Shown one piece after another: positions 52,339-64,000 of a stretch of DNA of 64,000 nt. The notes under the pieces were generated by a model that was not told the DNA's origin, made no database searches, and saw only the letters and a program-made list of their open reading frames with translations. The DNA comes from Pardosa pseudoannulata (Eukaryota; Arthropoda; Arachnida; Araneae; Lycosidae), in the NCBI GenBank assembly GCA_032207245.1, contig CM063505.1, positions 178,050,717 to 178,114,716 on the forward strand. The letters run 5' to 3'. The translations under genes and the position numbers were made by a program. The first letter of the stretch is position 1; every line of letters begins with the position of its first letter.

Positions 52339-53288
52339 TTAAGGTATCCGTCTACGTTCGGAGAACTTTTTTTCTTTAAACGTAGAAACGAGTTCATGTT
52401 TTACATTTTTAGATTTATTTTTTTTATATTATCATAGAGAATTGCTCTTAAAAACTTTATTCCTGGAGAAGTTTTTACCAAATTTCCTATAAATAAAGAA
52501 AATTTAGTAAAAAAATCGGGTTTTTTCAAAAAGTATAATTTTTTAATAAATCAAATCATTTCAATAATTTTTAATGCAACACATTTCTTATACACTGGAC
52601 TAGTGAATCGCCTAAAATCTTTGCTTAATTTACATTTGGTAAAAAATGTTGGTCCTTCAAAATCATACACATTGAGTTTTTAACGAATTTTCATTACCTT
52701 TATATCTAACTATGAGTGTAACATCATTAAAAGTTATCCAAATTTAAAACTTTTAGGTCATTTACCAGTAAATACTATCAAAAGCATTCATAATTATTTT
52801 CCATACAATATTTTAAAAACTTTTTGAGAAATCACATTTCAAGTTTCAATATTTTATTAAAAATACCGTTCTAAGAAAAACGCATTTGAAGTTTATGAAA
52901 ATAACTTTAACTATTAAAAAATTAAAATACATGTTTAAAATTCCCCACAGTTTCTTCATTCAAAACTTTCTAATTGCCAAGTTGTTAATTATTAAAAATA
53001 CTAGAAAAATGTTTAAACTAATCTTCATGAAAATTTTAAAAATTTTGTCCAAAAAATGCTCTTTAAAAGGCTTTAAATTCACAACTTGCGGTTCCGAAGT
53101 CGCTACTTCCGTTTTGTTTTGACAGGTGTCACTGATGTTTGACCAGCTGTAACTTTTCTTTAAAATGCCGTAGAGACAAAACAAAAATAGATTTAGAAGC
53201 GTAAAAACTGAAAATTTACAATAAAGAAATAAAAAAAATTCTGATTTTTGGCAAAAAATGGCGTTTTTAACGTAGACGGATACTTTAA
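52339..53288. mobile_element. TTAA-flanked non-autonomous element, different family (950 bp)
   Basis: Left end TTAAGGTATCCGTCTACGTT and right end, complemented, TTAAAGTATCCGTCTACGTT agree at 19 of 20 positions, with TTAA at 52339-52342 and 53285-53288. The interior has no transposase; the frames at 52886-53122 and 52960-53184 are not recognisable. The TTAA target suggests a piggyBac-type element. The ends differ from those of the 4820, 14502 and 16955 group. Confidence 0.75.
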
Positions 53289-53739
53289 ATTATATATATT
53301 TTAATATATTGTATTAGACAACAACAAAATTATCATTTACACATTTTAAGGTCGAAAGTGATGTTTTATAGAATTTTATATATAAAGATGTTTATCATAA
53401 ATGTGCTTATTTTCGGACTCTAAAATGGCATACATAATTTAAATAGTTAATGAATTACAGTAATAATCGAAAATTGTTATAAAGAATTCTCGAATCAATC
53501 TATTTCTTGCAAATATTACGATTTTTTTGCTATATATTTCCAGTTATTAACCAGCATCGAGCAGTAAACCAATTTGAATCAGGGGAAATATATTCTTATT
53601 AAGCCATTAATGGATTTTAGCTATCCTGAATACTCAATGAATGAGAAATGACGCCGAGATGAATGTCGTTAGTTATCTATAGCCACACTGTTACACAATT
53701 GATTATATTGATTTAATAACGGCATTATTAATTCATACT

Positions 53740-56700
53740 GTAGATAAGATATCATCGTCGTCATTTTTTGTACATAACTCAAACTGCTCTGCTTCCTTTT
53801 TGATCATACCTATCTTTTTTTTTATTTCTCCGCTATTATGCATTACTACCAGCTTAAACAAAAAGTGCAGAACGCTTATTTCAGCTATGACAACTCTTTT
53901 AGCTCTTTCCCGTGATGTGTTTAACTCCGAGAATTTTGCTTCCTTCAAATACATCGTTTTAGTTCCGCATTTGTCCATATTTTAAGTATTAGGACCAAAA
54001 TTGCACATCTTTTCTAGTGAAAAAAATACAAAATAATCGTGAAAGTAATTTAAATTATTTCATAAAAGATAATACTTATTTGTTATGGGCATTATTAATA
54101 CAGATATCATGGGTAACATTTTTTATACATAACTAAAGCAGATCTGTTTTCTTTTTGACAACTATGTTTCTTGTTTTATTTTGTTGTTATTAAACATTAC
54201 TACAAGCTTAAACAAAAAGTGCAGAACCATTATCAATTCAACTATAACAGCTACTTTAGCTCTTTCCCGGTTATAACTCAGGCAATTTTCCTTCCTTCAA
54301 AGTACATAGTTGTAGTTCGGCATCTGTCATATTTTAAGTATTAGGACCAAAACACACATCTTTTTAGTGAGAAAGCAACAAAATGATTGTGAAAGTAATT
54401 TAAATTATTTCATAAAAGATAATATTCATTTAATAAGGGTATTTTTGATGAGTAGATAAGATATCATCGATAACATTTTTAATACATAACTAAAGCAGCT
54501 TTTTTTTTTATATATATTTGTCATACCTTTCTTTTTTTATTGCTCCGCTATTATTGCATTACAGCTTAAACAAAATGTGCAAATCGCTTATTTCAGCTAT
54601 GACAGCTCTTTTAGCCCTTTCCCGTGATGTGTTTAACTCCGAGAATTTTGCTTCCATCAAAGTACATCGTTTTAGTTCTGCATCTGTCCATATTTTAAGT
54701 ATTAGAACCAAAACGCACATCTTTTTAGTGAGAAAGCAACAAAATGATTGTGAAAGTAATTTAAATTACTTCATAAAAGTAATATTCATTTAATAAGGGT
54801 ATTTTTGATACGTAGATATCATCGATAATATTTTTAATACATAACTGAAGCATCTTCTTTTTTTTGGCAACTCTGTTTCTTTTTATTACTTTGGTCATAC
54901 CTATTTTTTTTATTGCTCCGCTATTATGCATTACTACCAGCTTAAAAAAAGTGCAGAATTTCAGCTATGACAGCTCTTTTAGGTGTTTCTCGTGATGTGT
55001 TTAACTCCGAGAATTTTGCCTCCTTCAAAGTACATCGTTTTAGTTCTGCATCTGTCCATATTTTAAGTATTAGGACCAAAAGCACATCTTTTTTAATGAT
55101 AAAGCTACAAAATGATTGCAAAGGTAATTTAAATTATTTCATAAAAGATAATACTCATTTTTATGGGCATTTATTAATACGCAAATAATGTATCATCGGT
55201 AACATTTTTTACACATAACGGAAGCATCTTTTTGGGGCAACTCTGTTTCTTTTTATTATTTGGACTATATTTTTTTATTTTTCCGTTATTAGGCATTACT
55301 ACAAGGTTAAACAAAAAGTACAGAACACATTATTTCAGGTATGACGGCTTCTTTAGCTCTTTTCCGTGATGTGTTTAACTCCGGGAATTTTGCCTCCTTC
55401 AAAGTACATCGTTTTAGTTCGGCATCTGTCCATATTTTAAGTATTAGGACCAAAACGCACATATTTTTAGTGAGAAAGCTACAAAATTATTGTGAAAGAA
55501 ATTTAAATTACTTCATAAAATATAATATTCATTTAATAAGGGTATTTTTAATACGTACATAAGATATCATCGATAACATTTTTAATATATAACTGAAGCA
55601 GCTCTTTTTTTTTCTTTTTTTTTTTTGGCAACTCTGTTTTTTTTTTTATTATTTGGACTATCTTTTTTTATTTCTCCGTTATTAGACATTACAACAAGCT
55701 TAAACAAAAATGCAAAACCCTTATCATTTCAACTATAACTACTCCTTTATCACTTTCCCGGGTATAACTCAGGAAATTTTGATTCCTTCAAAGTATATCG
55801 TTGTAATTCGCCAGTCCATATTTTAAGTATTAGGACCAATACGCTCATATTTTTTAGTGAGAAAACTACAAAATGATTGTGAAAGTAATTTGAATTAGTT
55901 CATAAAAGATAATATTTACTTAATAAGGGTATTATTAATGCGTAGATATGATATCATGGGTAGCATTTTTTATACATAAATGAAGCAGATCTGTTTTCTT
56001 TTTTATTTTGTGGTTATTAGGAGTTGCTACAATCTTAAAAAAAACACAAAACCTTTTATTAGCGACGCCTTTTTTTTATCTCTTCTCAGTTCTGTATTTT
56101 AACTCTCAGAATTTTTCTTCCTTCAAAGTAAGACTGCCGTCGTAATTCAGCATCTGTTAGTATTTTAAGTATCACGACCAAAATGCACATCTTGTACGTA
56201 ACAAGAAATCTGCAAAATAATTGTAAACGGAATTTAAATTATTTCATTAAACATTATATTTATTTAAAAGGAACATTAATTCATATGTAGACAAGATACC
56301 ATCGATATCAATTTTTATGCATAACTGAAACAGCCCTACTTCTTTTTGCTAGCAACCCTCTTTTTTACTTCTTCGTAATTAGGAACTGCTACAAACTAAA
56401 ACCAAAACAAATGCAGAGTTCTTACCAATTCAGCAAAAACGGCTTCTTCAGCTCTTTTCAGTGTAGTGTTTAATTTTGAGAATTTTGCTTCCTAGAGCTT
56501 ATACTGTTATATAGTCCCTATTTTAAATATCAGAGTGAAAAAAGTATGTTATTTATAGCAAGAAATATATAAAAGTGATTATGAAAATAACATGAATTAT
56601 TCCATTAAAGATTATATTAACTTAGTAATGGTATTAATTTTTATTGCATGTATGATATCATTTTTTATACATAACTGAAAAAAGTTTTTCCTTCGTTTTA

Positions 56701-57165
56701 AATGCACGTCTTTTTATTTTTATATTTTTATTCAGAAAGCATTACTGCAAGCTTAAACAAAAAGTGCAGAAGTCTTATCGATATAGCAATACGATTTAAC
56801 TATTCTTTTTATCTCTAACCAATGCTGCATTTAATTTTAATAATGTTTCTTGCTTTAACACATTCTATTGTAATTTTGGTATCATATTTTAAGAATATTT
56901 TAAAATTTGCATATTATTTGTAGCTTAGTGTTCATCTAAGAAAGCTGCAATATGTCCAGGAAAGAGTTTGAATTATTTTATCAGTTATCGTTTTTTTTAA
57001 CATACTACTATAGTTTCAATACGACCTCAATTTTAAGTGTCAGAGTAAGAATGCGCTATACTATAGTAATCATTAAAAAAACTTCAAAATTATTGTTTGA
57101 GGAATTTAAATTATTTCATTAAAGATATTTTGTTTAATTATAATTCTTAGACTATGATCTCTTTA
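53740..57165 (+). repeat. Tandem satellite array, unit about 363 bp, about nine copies
   Basis: GATATCAT-type landmarks recur near 53748, 54106, 54468, 54815, 55188, 55563, 55950, 56294 and 56653, giving spacings of about 345-390 bp. Each unit contains CATAACT.AA.CAGC, a T-rich run, GCTTAAACAAAAAGTGCAGA, TTTCCCGTGATGTGTTTAAC, CTTCAAAGTACATCG, ATATTTTAAGTATTAGGACC and AATTTAAATTATTTCATAAA. Copies decay towards the right end, and the last is barely recognisable. Several units keep one + frame open (RDVFNSENFASFKVHRFSSA), but others have stops or frame changes, so it is not called a gene. No transposon end is seen at either side. Confidence 0.92.
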
Positions 57166-58155
57166 AAACTTTTATTTAAACAACTTTTTTTTAAATCAAC
57201 TTTTTAAAGTTGTAGACACGGTTACTTGATTTTTATATAATTCCATTTTCTGATGCAAAGATTTTCACAAACTTTCTATAAGTAAGGAAATAGAAAATAG
57301 TTTATAAGATCAACCAATTTGTATGATTTCTAAATTATTTGGACTTTAATAAAAAGACTTCACATGACTGAAAATATTTTCACTTCTTAGTGGGCTTTAA
57401 TATTTTTATATAATAACATTTAAATATCCAGTTTTTCGCATTCAGTATAGTTCATCTCTTATTTTAAAATGGCTTTACTTCGTGTATTTATATTGGAACT
57501 TACATATTGCTTTTTGTATTTGTAAAAATTAATAAAATCAGTTTTATAATAGTTCTAAAATTTACATTACAAAATAATTTTAATCAAATTTTTAAAACCA
57601 CTAAATTTTAAGTTTCTTTCAAAATGAATGTGCTATTTCTTTTTTACCTGAATTTATTTCAGACCATGTTACATTTTATAGAAGAATTTTTTCATTTTGA
57701 ATATTATTTTATTCAGAAAATGAATATTATCAATCATGTTTATTAACATACCTCTCATAGCTATTTTTGATTAAAAAACATTTTGTTAATATTTCTTTTT
57801 GATATACGTATCCTTACGATTTAAAATGTTTCAATATTTATTAGAGACAGTCATAAAGACTTTTTTGCCTTTTTTTAAAAAAATAGATATTTCCAAAATA
57901 ATAGCATTTCAAGAATTTTTTTACTTAAAGTTCAGACGAAAAGGGCCATGTTATTTGTACCTAGTTCAAATAAATATTTTCATCCAAGAAATTTTTTACC
58001 ATCAAATTTGAAGTATATTTTTGATTATTTGCGCTATTTTTATGTTTGTTTTTTCATGAAACTTTTTCAAACGTATGGTAAATTTTAAAAAAATTTTATT
58101 TAAATTTTTTATTTATTGATTTTTCTCTTCGTTTATCAATGATATAATTGCAGTA
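57166..58155. other. AT-rich stretch, no gene recognised
   Basis: No gene recognised; the 70-codon frame at 57799-58011 is composition-driven. Confidence 0.4.
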
Positions 58156-58156
58156 C

Positions 58157-58157
<1 letters not shown>

Positions 58158-58201
<44 letters not shown>

Positions 58202-58220
58202 TGTGTGTGTGTGTGTGAGT
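58158..58220. repeat. (TA)n(GT)n microsatellite
   Basis: About 38 bp TA followed by about 20 bp GT. Confidence 0.96.
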
Positions 58221-59440
58221 ACAAGTGTGTACATATAGTGAGAGAGAATTAGAGAAATCTGATGATGTTATTCTTTAATATTTTTGTCTGCGTTTATAAA
58301 TTAAGGCACTATCAATGTAATAGTTCTTAAAGAATTTTTTATTCGAGATTTAAAAACCATTAAACTTCAAGTATCTTTTAGAATTTTTCCACTATTTTCT
58401 TGAAATTACTTCAAACGTATGCTAGATTTCATACAGGGTTTTTTTTATTTTAAATATTCTTTCAGTGAAAAAATTAGTTTGGTGATCATTTTTGTAAATA
58501 ACTTTTTGTAAGAATTTTTTATTCAAAATATCTTTTGAGTAAACTTTTTGCTGATTTTCTATTCCATACACATTTTATTACTGTTTAATATATGTAAATA
58601 TATGTATATATATTAAATTATATATATGTAAATGTGTGTATACTGATTGATACTACAGATTGACGATGTTCTTCAATGACTGTCATGAATTCATATTCAA
58701 AATGAGATACGTCGAATGTAAAAGCTGGGGAATTGTTTATTGACTATACTCATCGTCTATGGAAGAACATTACCTTGTTTGGTTTTAAAGCGCTGTAAAT
58801 TATTTCACATTGAAAACTCTACACCTATCTTTTTGTTGTTCTTTCAAATTACTCTAAAATCAAAAACAAATAACGAACTTCGAAGAAACAGAACTTCTGA
58901 ATCTTTACAAATATTTCTATTAGTTTAATATTTTGAAAAATTATGAGTGATTTAAAAGAAGAAATGGTAGTTAAATAATCATAATATTTATCCAGCATGC
59001 CAAGTTCTTGGTAACTATCCCTTGCGAATATTCTAAAAAAAATGATCTAGTACAACTTTACTATTGACCCTATGGGTGATTTTTAATATTCGGTGCGTTT
59101 TGACAACTATTTCTAGAAAGTATAACCCGTGTAAATGAGTCAGTTTAAAATTTACATATAAATTCACCGATATTTTCTGGATCTAAAATGTTTAAAACTA
59201 TTCTCAGAGTGACAAAACAATTCACACAAAATGAAATCTGAAAAATCAAACTTAAAGCTCAGTGTTAAATAAGAAATATGAATACTGTTGATTGTATAAC
59301 ACTGGCATGACACTGTTTTAAGAGGTAAGATCAAAGTTCTTTAACGAATTACAAAGCGTATTAATTTATCCTTACGTCTATTTTATTTATTGCACCTTTT
59401 TTAATTTTCCTCTTTACTAATACTTATCTTCACTATAGGT
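58221..59440. other. AT-rich stretch, no gene recognised
   Basis: No gene or element ends recognised. Confidence 0.4.
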
Positions 59441-59510
59441 AATAAATAGGTTACCGGTTGAAAATAAATAGGTTACCAGTTAAACATAAATAGGTTACCG
59501 GTTCAACAAC
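59441..59510 (+). repeat. Three tandem 23-24 bp units with TACCGGTT core
   Basis: AATAAATAGGTTACCGGTTG, then the same with ACCAGTT, then again ACCGGTT. The core resembles the Grainyhead site AACCGGTT, a link from general knowledge of that factor and not evidence of binding here. Confidence 0.85.
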
Positions 59511-62500
59511 AAAAATAAATAATTAAAAGTATCAAGCAAACTAGTTGATGTTTTAAAAATGTTAGCCATCTAAATTTTATCATAAAAATTCGAGAGTATG
59601 TTTCCATGTATTTTCATCTATTTTCTTTTGTAAATATTTCGTATACCAACAGAATACCCAAAATACAGTTGAAATTGGTATATAAATGGTGATATGAGAC
59701 TTGACATCCAACCCACAACATGAGAAATTCAACAGATATAATAATCTTATTCAATTTTCTTTTATTGTTAAAGATTAAAATTAAAAGGACAGCCAAAAAA
59801 TCATAATACTTTCGTTAAGTAGCACCAGTGCCTTAAAGTAACTACGGTTACCTTGGTTTGGTCCCTTAAATCTTCTTAATATTTCTCTTAATTTTGTGAT
59901 GATATTGCCTTTGATGTTATTTTAATATATCATAATTTAGTATGAATGGATTTTTTTAAATTACTAGTTTCCTTTCAATATATTATCGGCAATATCTTCC
60001 TATCAAAATATAAAATAAATGTTTCTGGTGAAAATGGTTATTAAATCTGCATTATCTGTTTAAAGTCTACATTTATTTTTGACATGTCCTATAATTTATG
60101 AAATGGAAGAACTTTTGTTCGTGCTTCATTAAATATTGTCGAACACATGTTAATAATCCTTTGTAGGTCTATTTCTATTTGACAGTATTCTTTCTGAATT
60201 CTTTTCTAAGGACTTATCTTGTCACTCTAATAATAGCCTTTAGGAAACAAGGTACCTCAAATATTTTCAAAATGTAGACTTTTTTTAAATACTTTAAATT
60301 TACCACTTTAATATTTTTGTTTGCACCTGCATTCAATGTTTGATATATGTACTTACAGACTTTCAAAGGGTTTTAGTAATATGATTTCCTTTATAGGAAC
60401 TTTTCTTAAGGAATATAAGCCTTAAATTGCTCTTCCATCACGCTTATTTTTTTTCAGTTCAAGGAATTAAACATGCTTATATATATATTGAACATGAATG
60501 AACTGAAAACAGGATTATAAAGAGCTTATTTTGCATTTAAGATACTAGTGTTAAATTTTTATATTAATTTTCAATAATCTAAAAACTAAAACTGTGTATG
60601 GAATTAGCAGTGAGTTGTTTTTCACTGCACATGTCAGTAATTTTTTTAAGTGTAATTTTGGAAACTGAAAATATTTTTTTACAATTCCACATTTTTGCAG
60701 CATTTGAGTGTTTGTTGATATCATACATTTTATTCTTTTGACAAGTTTTTTTTTTATTTTTTGCCATTGCAAAATAATAAAAGTCTTGCTTGAATGTCCC
60801 TGTTTACTCATATGAAGCCAAGGAGCATACACAAGATAAAAACATTTTGCAAGGCGTGAAAAAACAAGTGTTTTAAAAAATTAAGATTTCCCCCAGAAAT
60901 CCGAAAAGCAAGATAATTTTTACTGCAATCTAACATACCAAATATCTGTAGTAGAAACGTGTATTTAGAAATGAATTTTTCTTACAAATAAATTAAAAAT
61001 ATAGCATTAAAGAGGCTAGTTGCTATTTTATCGGTATGAGATAACTCATGTATAGAAATACATTTCGATTTATTTTAATGGCTTGCAGAAAAATGACATT
61101 TTGGATATATCAGACTTTTTTAAGATAAGTTACACAACCCGTCTACTTTGCAATTTAAAATGATGTTTTGAAAGATAGCTCTTCAGTATTAATTTCGTTC
61201 TTTTTATTTACTGAATAGTGCCTAATGTTTTTGAATCTAAGTACTAGAACGCATATTGAATAAGCGTTAAAAGAAGGAATTTCACAGAATTTTCAAAAAA
61301 AAAATCAGCAAATTAGAGAAGTTATAGTACTAGTTTTTGCTGAGTAAATATACTGAAATATGCAAACAAATCATTAAAGATAATGATATAAATAATTTTT
61401 GAAAAAGAAGGAAATGATATGACTGAGAAAATGTTACTACCGTCCTAGATTTCAAGGGTTTTTAATTTTACATTTCTATAGGACTTCTTTTCTTTGCTTC
61501 ATAATAGCTAAACCACTCATTTTTTTGCGATTTTGATTACACTACTGAAAAGGTGAATGATTTCCTATTAAAATATACCAATAGCTTGATTTATTTATTA
61601 CATCAATTGTCTCTCTATCTGATACAAAATGTCTTCAAGACAGTGTGGTCCATAAAAGTGAGTAATTTTCAGAGTTATGAAAAGTGAGTAGACACTTTCC
61701 GTAGTAACATTTGTATAATTATAAATTATTACCTTATTTAAAGCCATTAAGATTTCAATTGTGTAATATTTACGAAAAATGTAGTGATTTATTTACAGGT
61801 CTACACATGTGTACGTCAGTTCTCAATAGAGTAAAAATGCAGTCCTATAATTTAACCATAATTTACCATGATTCTTTTTTTTTTCATATCATATAAAATT
61901 AATATATTCTTGAAAAATTAAATCTTTGAAATACGCATGTATTCAAATTTCAAAAAATATTATAGATGTATCTTCTTTTCTCCTTAATAATTTCCAATTT
62001 CTGTATTCAGTTTATCGCATTATCTTATGTTGTCATTGAAATCATTAAATCTACTTAGAAATAATAATGAAATTCATGAATTAATATTAAAAGTTATATG
62101 TATTTATTTGCTGTTAGAAATAGTTATTGTTATAAGTATCAGTTTATATTTAAAAATATGTTAAAAACGTAAATTTTCGAAATCAAACAAAAAAGTTCTA
62201 TTATTTTTTGTAAACTGTTATTAATACTCATTGAGACAGTTATCATCGCATTTAAGATGTCAGTTTTCGTATTTAAAGTCATTTCTAACCAATTTTGAGC
62301 GTTTTAAACATTTCGAGATTATTCGATGTTTTATTCTATTGAGACCTGAGGTTCACATATAGGGATTCTAAATTATCAGTTTCACAAAAGTGTGTTGTTC
62401 TATAATATGGGTGTTAGCAGTTTGAAAGACATGAGAAGATATTTAAATTATTATTGTAACTTCGTGTGTGAAAAGTATAAGGCAAGTTCTTATTTCAGTT

Positions 62501-63520
62501 TTAAATACAGTGGAACCTTGATCTATTATTCCCATATTATTCCTTTTCTCCCATTCATCGTTGAGTTCATCTGATCCCAAATTTATTCTTAAAACACTAT
62601 TGTTATTTTTCCCGCATTTTTCCTCTTCTCATTATTCATTTTCCCGCAACTATCGTCGTCCATCTCTTTCCATTACCGTCAATTTTGTTTTGTGGATTTC
62701 ATGAAACACAACAAGGAAGATTTGAAGAACAAAAACGGGGATTTAAAGCAGGTGATAACCGATTCGAACTCTCATCGGATAGACCCCATTTTAATTAAAA
62801 GGAGTGAGGAAAAAACAGCGCCCAGGGACTGGGGTTCAGATTTTTTGTCTTTTTCAATGCAGTTATTGCATCTTTGTGTGTGCTGACGAGTTATGATTTT
62901 GCTTGAGAATGGGCAGAAACGATGGAAGTTTCTAAATCATTGTAAAAATATTTTGTGTGTCCAGCTACCTTCAGTATCCTTTCTCTTTAACAATAAATAT
63001 TAACGTTTTGAAGAATATTATTTCACCACTCAAATGGTTGAAACTCTGGGATATACATTTTATTCTGTTCGTCATTTAGGCGCTGTTTTTAATCGAATAA
63101 TTAGGAAACTTTCCTTTAATTCCCTGACATGTGTCGTCGATAAAAGAGTTGCAATGCATAATTATGTATTTCTTTTTAGTGTTTCTGTATAAGTCTTCTG
63201 TTTAACTTCATCCTTTTTTGAACCACTGTAATATCCAAGAGAAAACAATGATTCTTTCTTTCCATACAAAAATTCTCTCGGAAGGGTAAGTTTTCAATTA
63301 TTTCTATTTCCCTGTCTTCTATTTATGAGGGAGCAACAATTTTAAACAACGTTCTATTCAATATCCGATTTTCCGGCAATGGGATTTAGGAGAATAGAGA
63401 AAATGGAATGTACAACTGTTTTCGCTAATGCCGGTTTTAGGCAATCAAGTGAAGACAACTAAATTCTGTTTGTGAAGATTGTGACACTTCCAGAACTATT
63501 GGAATGAGTTTATCTAGATA
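59511..63520. other. AT-rich stretch, no gene recognised
   Basis: Four kilobases with only short composition-driven frames. CAGTGGAACCTTGATCTATT at about 62510 resembles a pogo/Tigger end, but I find no convincing partner end. Confidence 0.4.
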
Positions 63521-64000
63521 TACACTCAAGAGCCAAAACATTATGACCAACTGTCAATAACGAGTTGGCCCACCTTTGGCGCCCAACACAGCTTCAACCC
63601 TCCTTGGCATGGATGCCACAAGTCCTTTGAACTGTGAGCTGCCATCCCATGACATCCCAAATGTGTTCTATCAGATTGATATCCGGTGAGTTAGGTGGCC
63701 AGAACATTAACTGGAATTCATCATCATGTTCCTGGAACCACTCCAACACAATTTTAGCCTTGTGGCTAGGGGCGTTGTCCTGTTGAAGCATTTCCTTTCC
63801 AGCTGGAAAAACAGAAGCCATGTAAGGGTGCAACTGGTCCGCAATGATGTTCAGATACCCTGTGTCATTCATGGTCTGCTCTACCACAACCATGGATCCG
63901 AGAGAGGCCCAAGAGAAAGTCCCCCAAAAATAATACCGCCACCACCGGCCTGTGTATGACCTACAGTACATTGAGGGAGCAGCTGTTCGCATGGAAGACG
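63521..64000 (-). mobile_element. Tc1/mariner-like transposon, 3' part, cut by the window edge
   Basis: The terminal sequence TACACTCAAGAGCCAAAACA starts at 63521 beside TA, the target of this superfamily, and continues TTATGACCAACTG. The transposase C-terminus follows on the minus strand. The other end lies beyond the window. Confidence 0.8.
63594..64000 (-). pseudogene. Tc1/mariner-like transposase, partial and frameshifted
   Basis: The DDE transposase cuts and pastes the element in the nucleus. The minus frame from 63992 ends with IHAKEG and TGA at 63594. It shows WGTFSWASLG, DQLHPYMASVFP, the second catalytic Asp in LQQDNAPSHKAK, and WPPNSPDINLIEHIWD with the catalytic Glu. I count 36 residues between that Asp and Glu, the spacing of the DD36E branch and not DD34E. 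Just upstream, QAGGGGIIF, which should precede WGTFSW, is in another frame, so there is a single-base-type frameshift near 63920-63930 in a T/G run. With the window edge this leaves only about the last third. Not functional as read. Confidence 0.82.

Noticed and set aside
53733..53978. 81-codon minus-strand frame with charged, helix-like composition in the first satellite unit
   Set aside because: Other units have a one-base difference (AAAGTACATCG) that breaks this frame, so it is not conserved across the array.
62510..63240. CAGTGGAACCTTGATCTATT as a pogo/Tigger end, with CCACTG at 63222-63227 as partner
   Set aside because: The right side lacks a matching inverted end beyond a few bases and no TA duplication pair is clear.

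Overview
This is AT-rich eukaryotic nuclear DNA from an animal, most likely an arthropod; a chelicerate such as a spider is my guess, not something the sequence proves. The grounds are spliceosomal exon boundaries, a metazoan-style BTB/POZ exon, tRNA-derived SINEs, Helitrons, TTAA-flanked elements, hAT, Tc1/mariner and pogo-like elements, solo LTRs, and very long (TA)n tracts with (GT)n, (CA)n or (AGAT)n edges. There are no prokaryotic operons. Most open frames are chance frames in TA repeats or in transposon debris.

Layout. 1-6.6 kb: Helitron ends, a complete short Helitron, a local duplication, a pogo/Tigger-like element with a nested SINE, a tRNA-like stretch and a TTAA element. 6.1-10.8 kb: GC-richer retroelement debris, a SINE with clear target duplications, a solo LTR and a second complete Helitron. 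11-22 kb: AT-rich DNA with TTAA elements, SINEs, a hairpin, a foldback element and a hAT element. 23-25.6 kb: solo LTRs set in microsatellites. 28-38 kb: a duplicated 1.3-1.6 kb block, one copy of which sits between 110-bp direct repeats, plus an inverted repeat with arms of about 0.75 kb and two more solo LTRs. 38-43 kb: ordinary AT-rich DNA, a large TA tract, and a decayed LINE tail just upstream of the only convincing exon. 43.2-43.5 kb: a BTB/POZ exon on the + strand with good splice sites. Its downstream intron holds a 2.66-kb TTAA-flanked element with a nested SINE. A second, tentative exon in matching phase lies at 48.06 kb. 52.3-57.2 kb: a 950-bp TTAA element and a tandem array of about nine 363-bp units. 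57-63.5 kb: little recognisable. The right edge cuts a decayed Tc1/mariner-like transposon.

The window is best read as part of one BTB/POZ gene with large introns in transposon-rich DNA. The most unusual points are: (1) five solo LTRs from three families, all lying in TA/CA dinucleotide tracts; (2) two short Helitrons carrying the same open fragment of a BEL/Pao-like reverse transcriptase at their 3' ends; (3) a transposed block between 110-bp direct repeats; (4) the 363-bp satellite; (5) the candidate exon that would continue, or end, the BTB domain.
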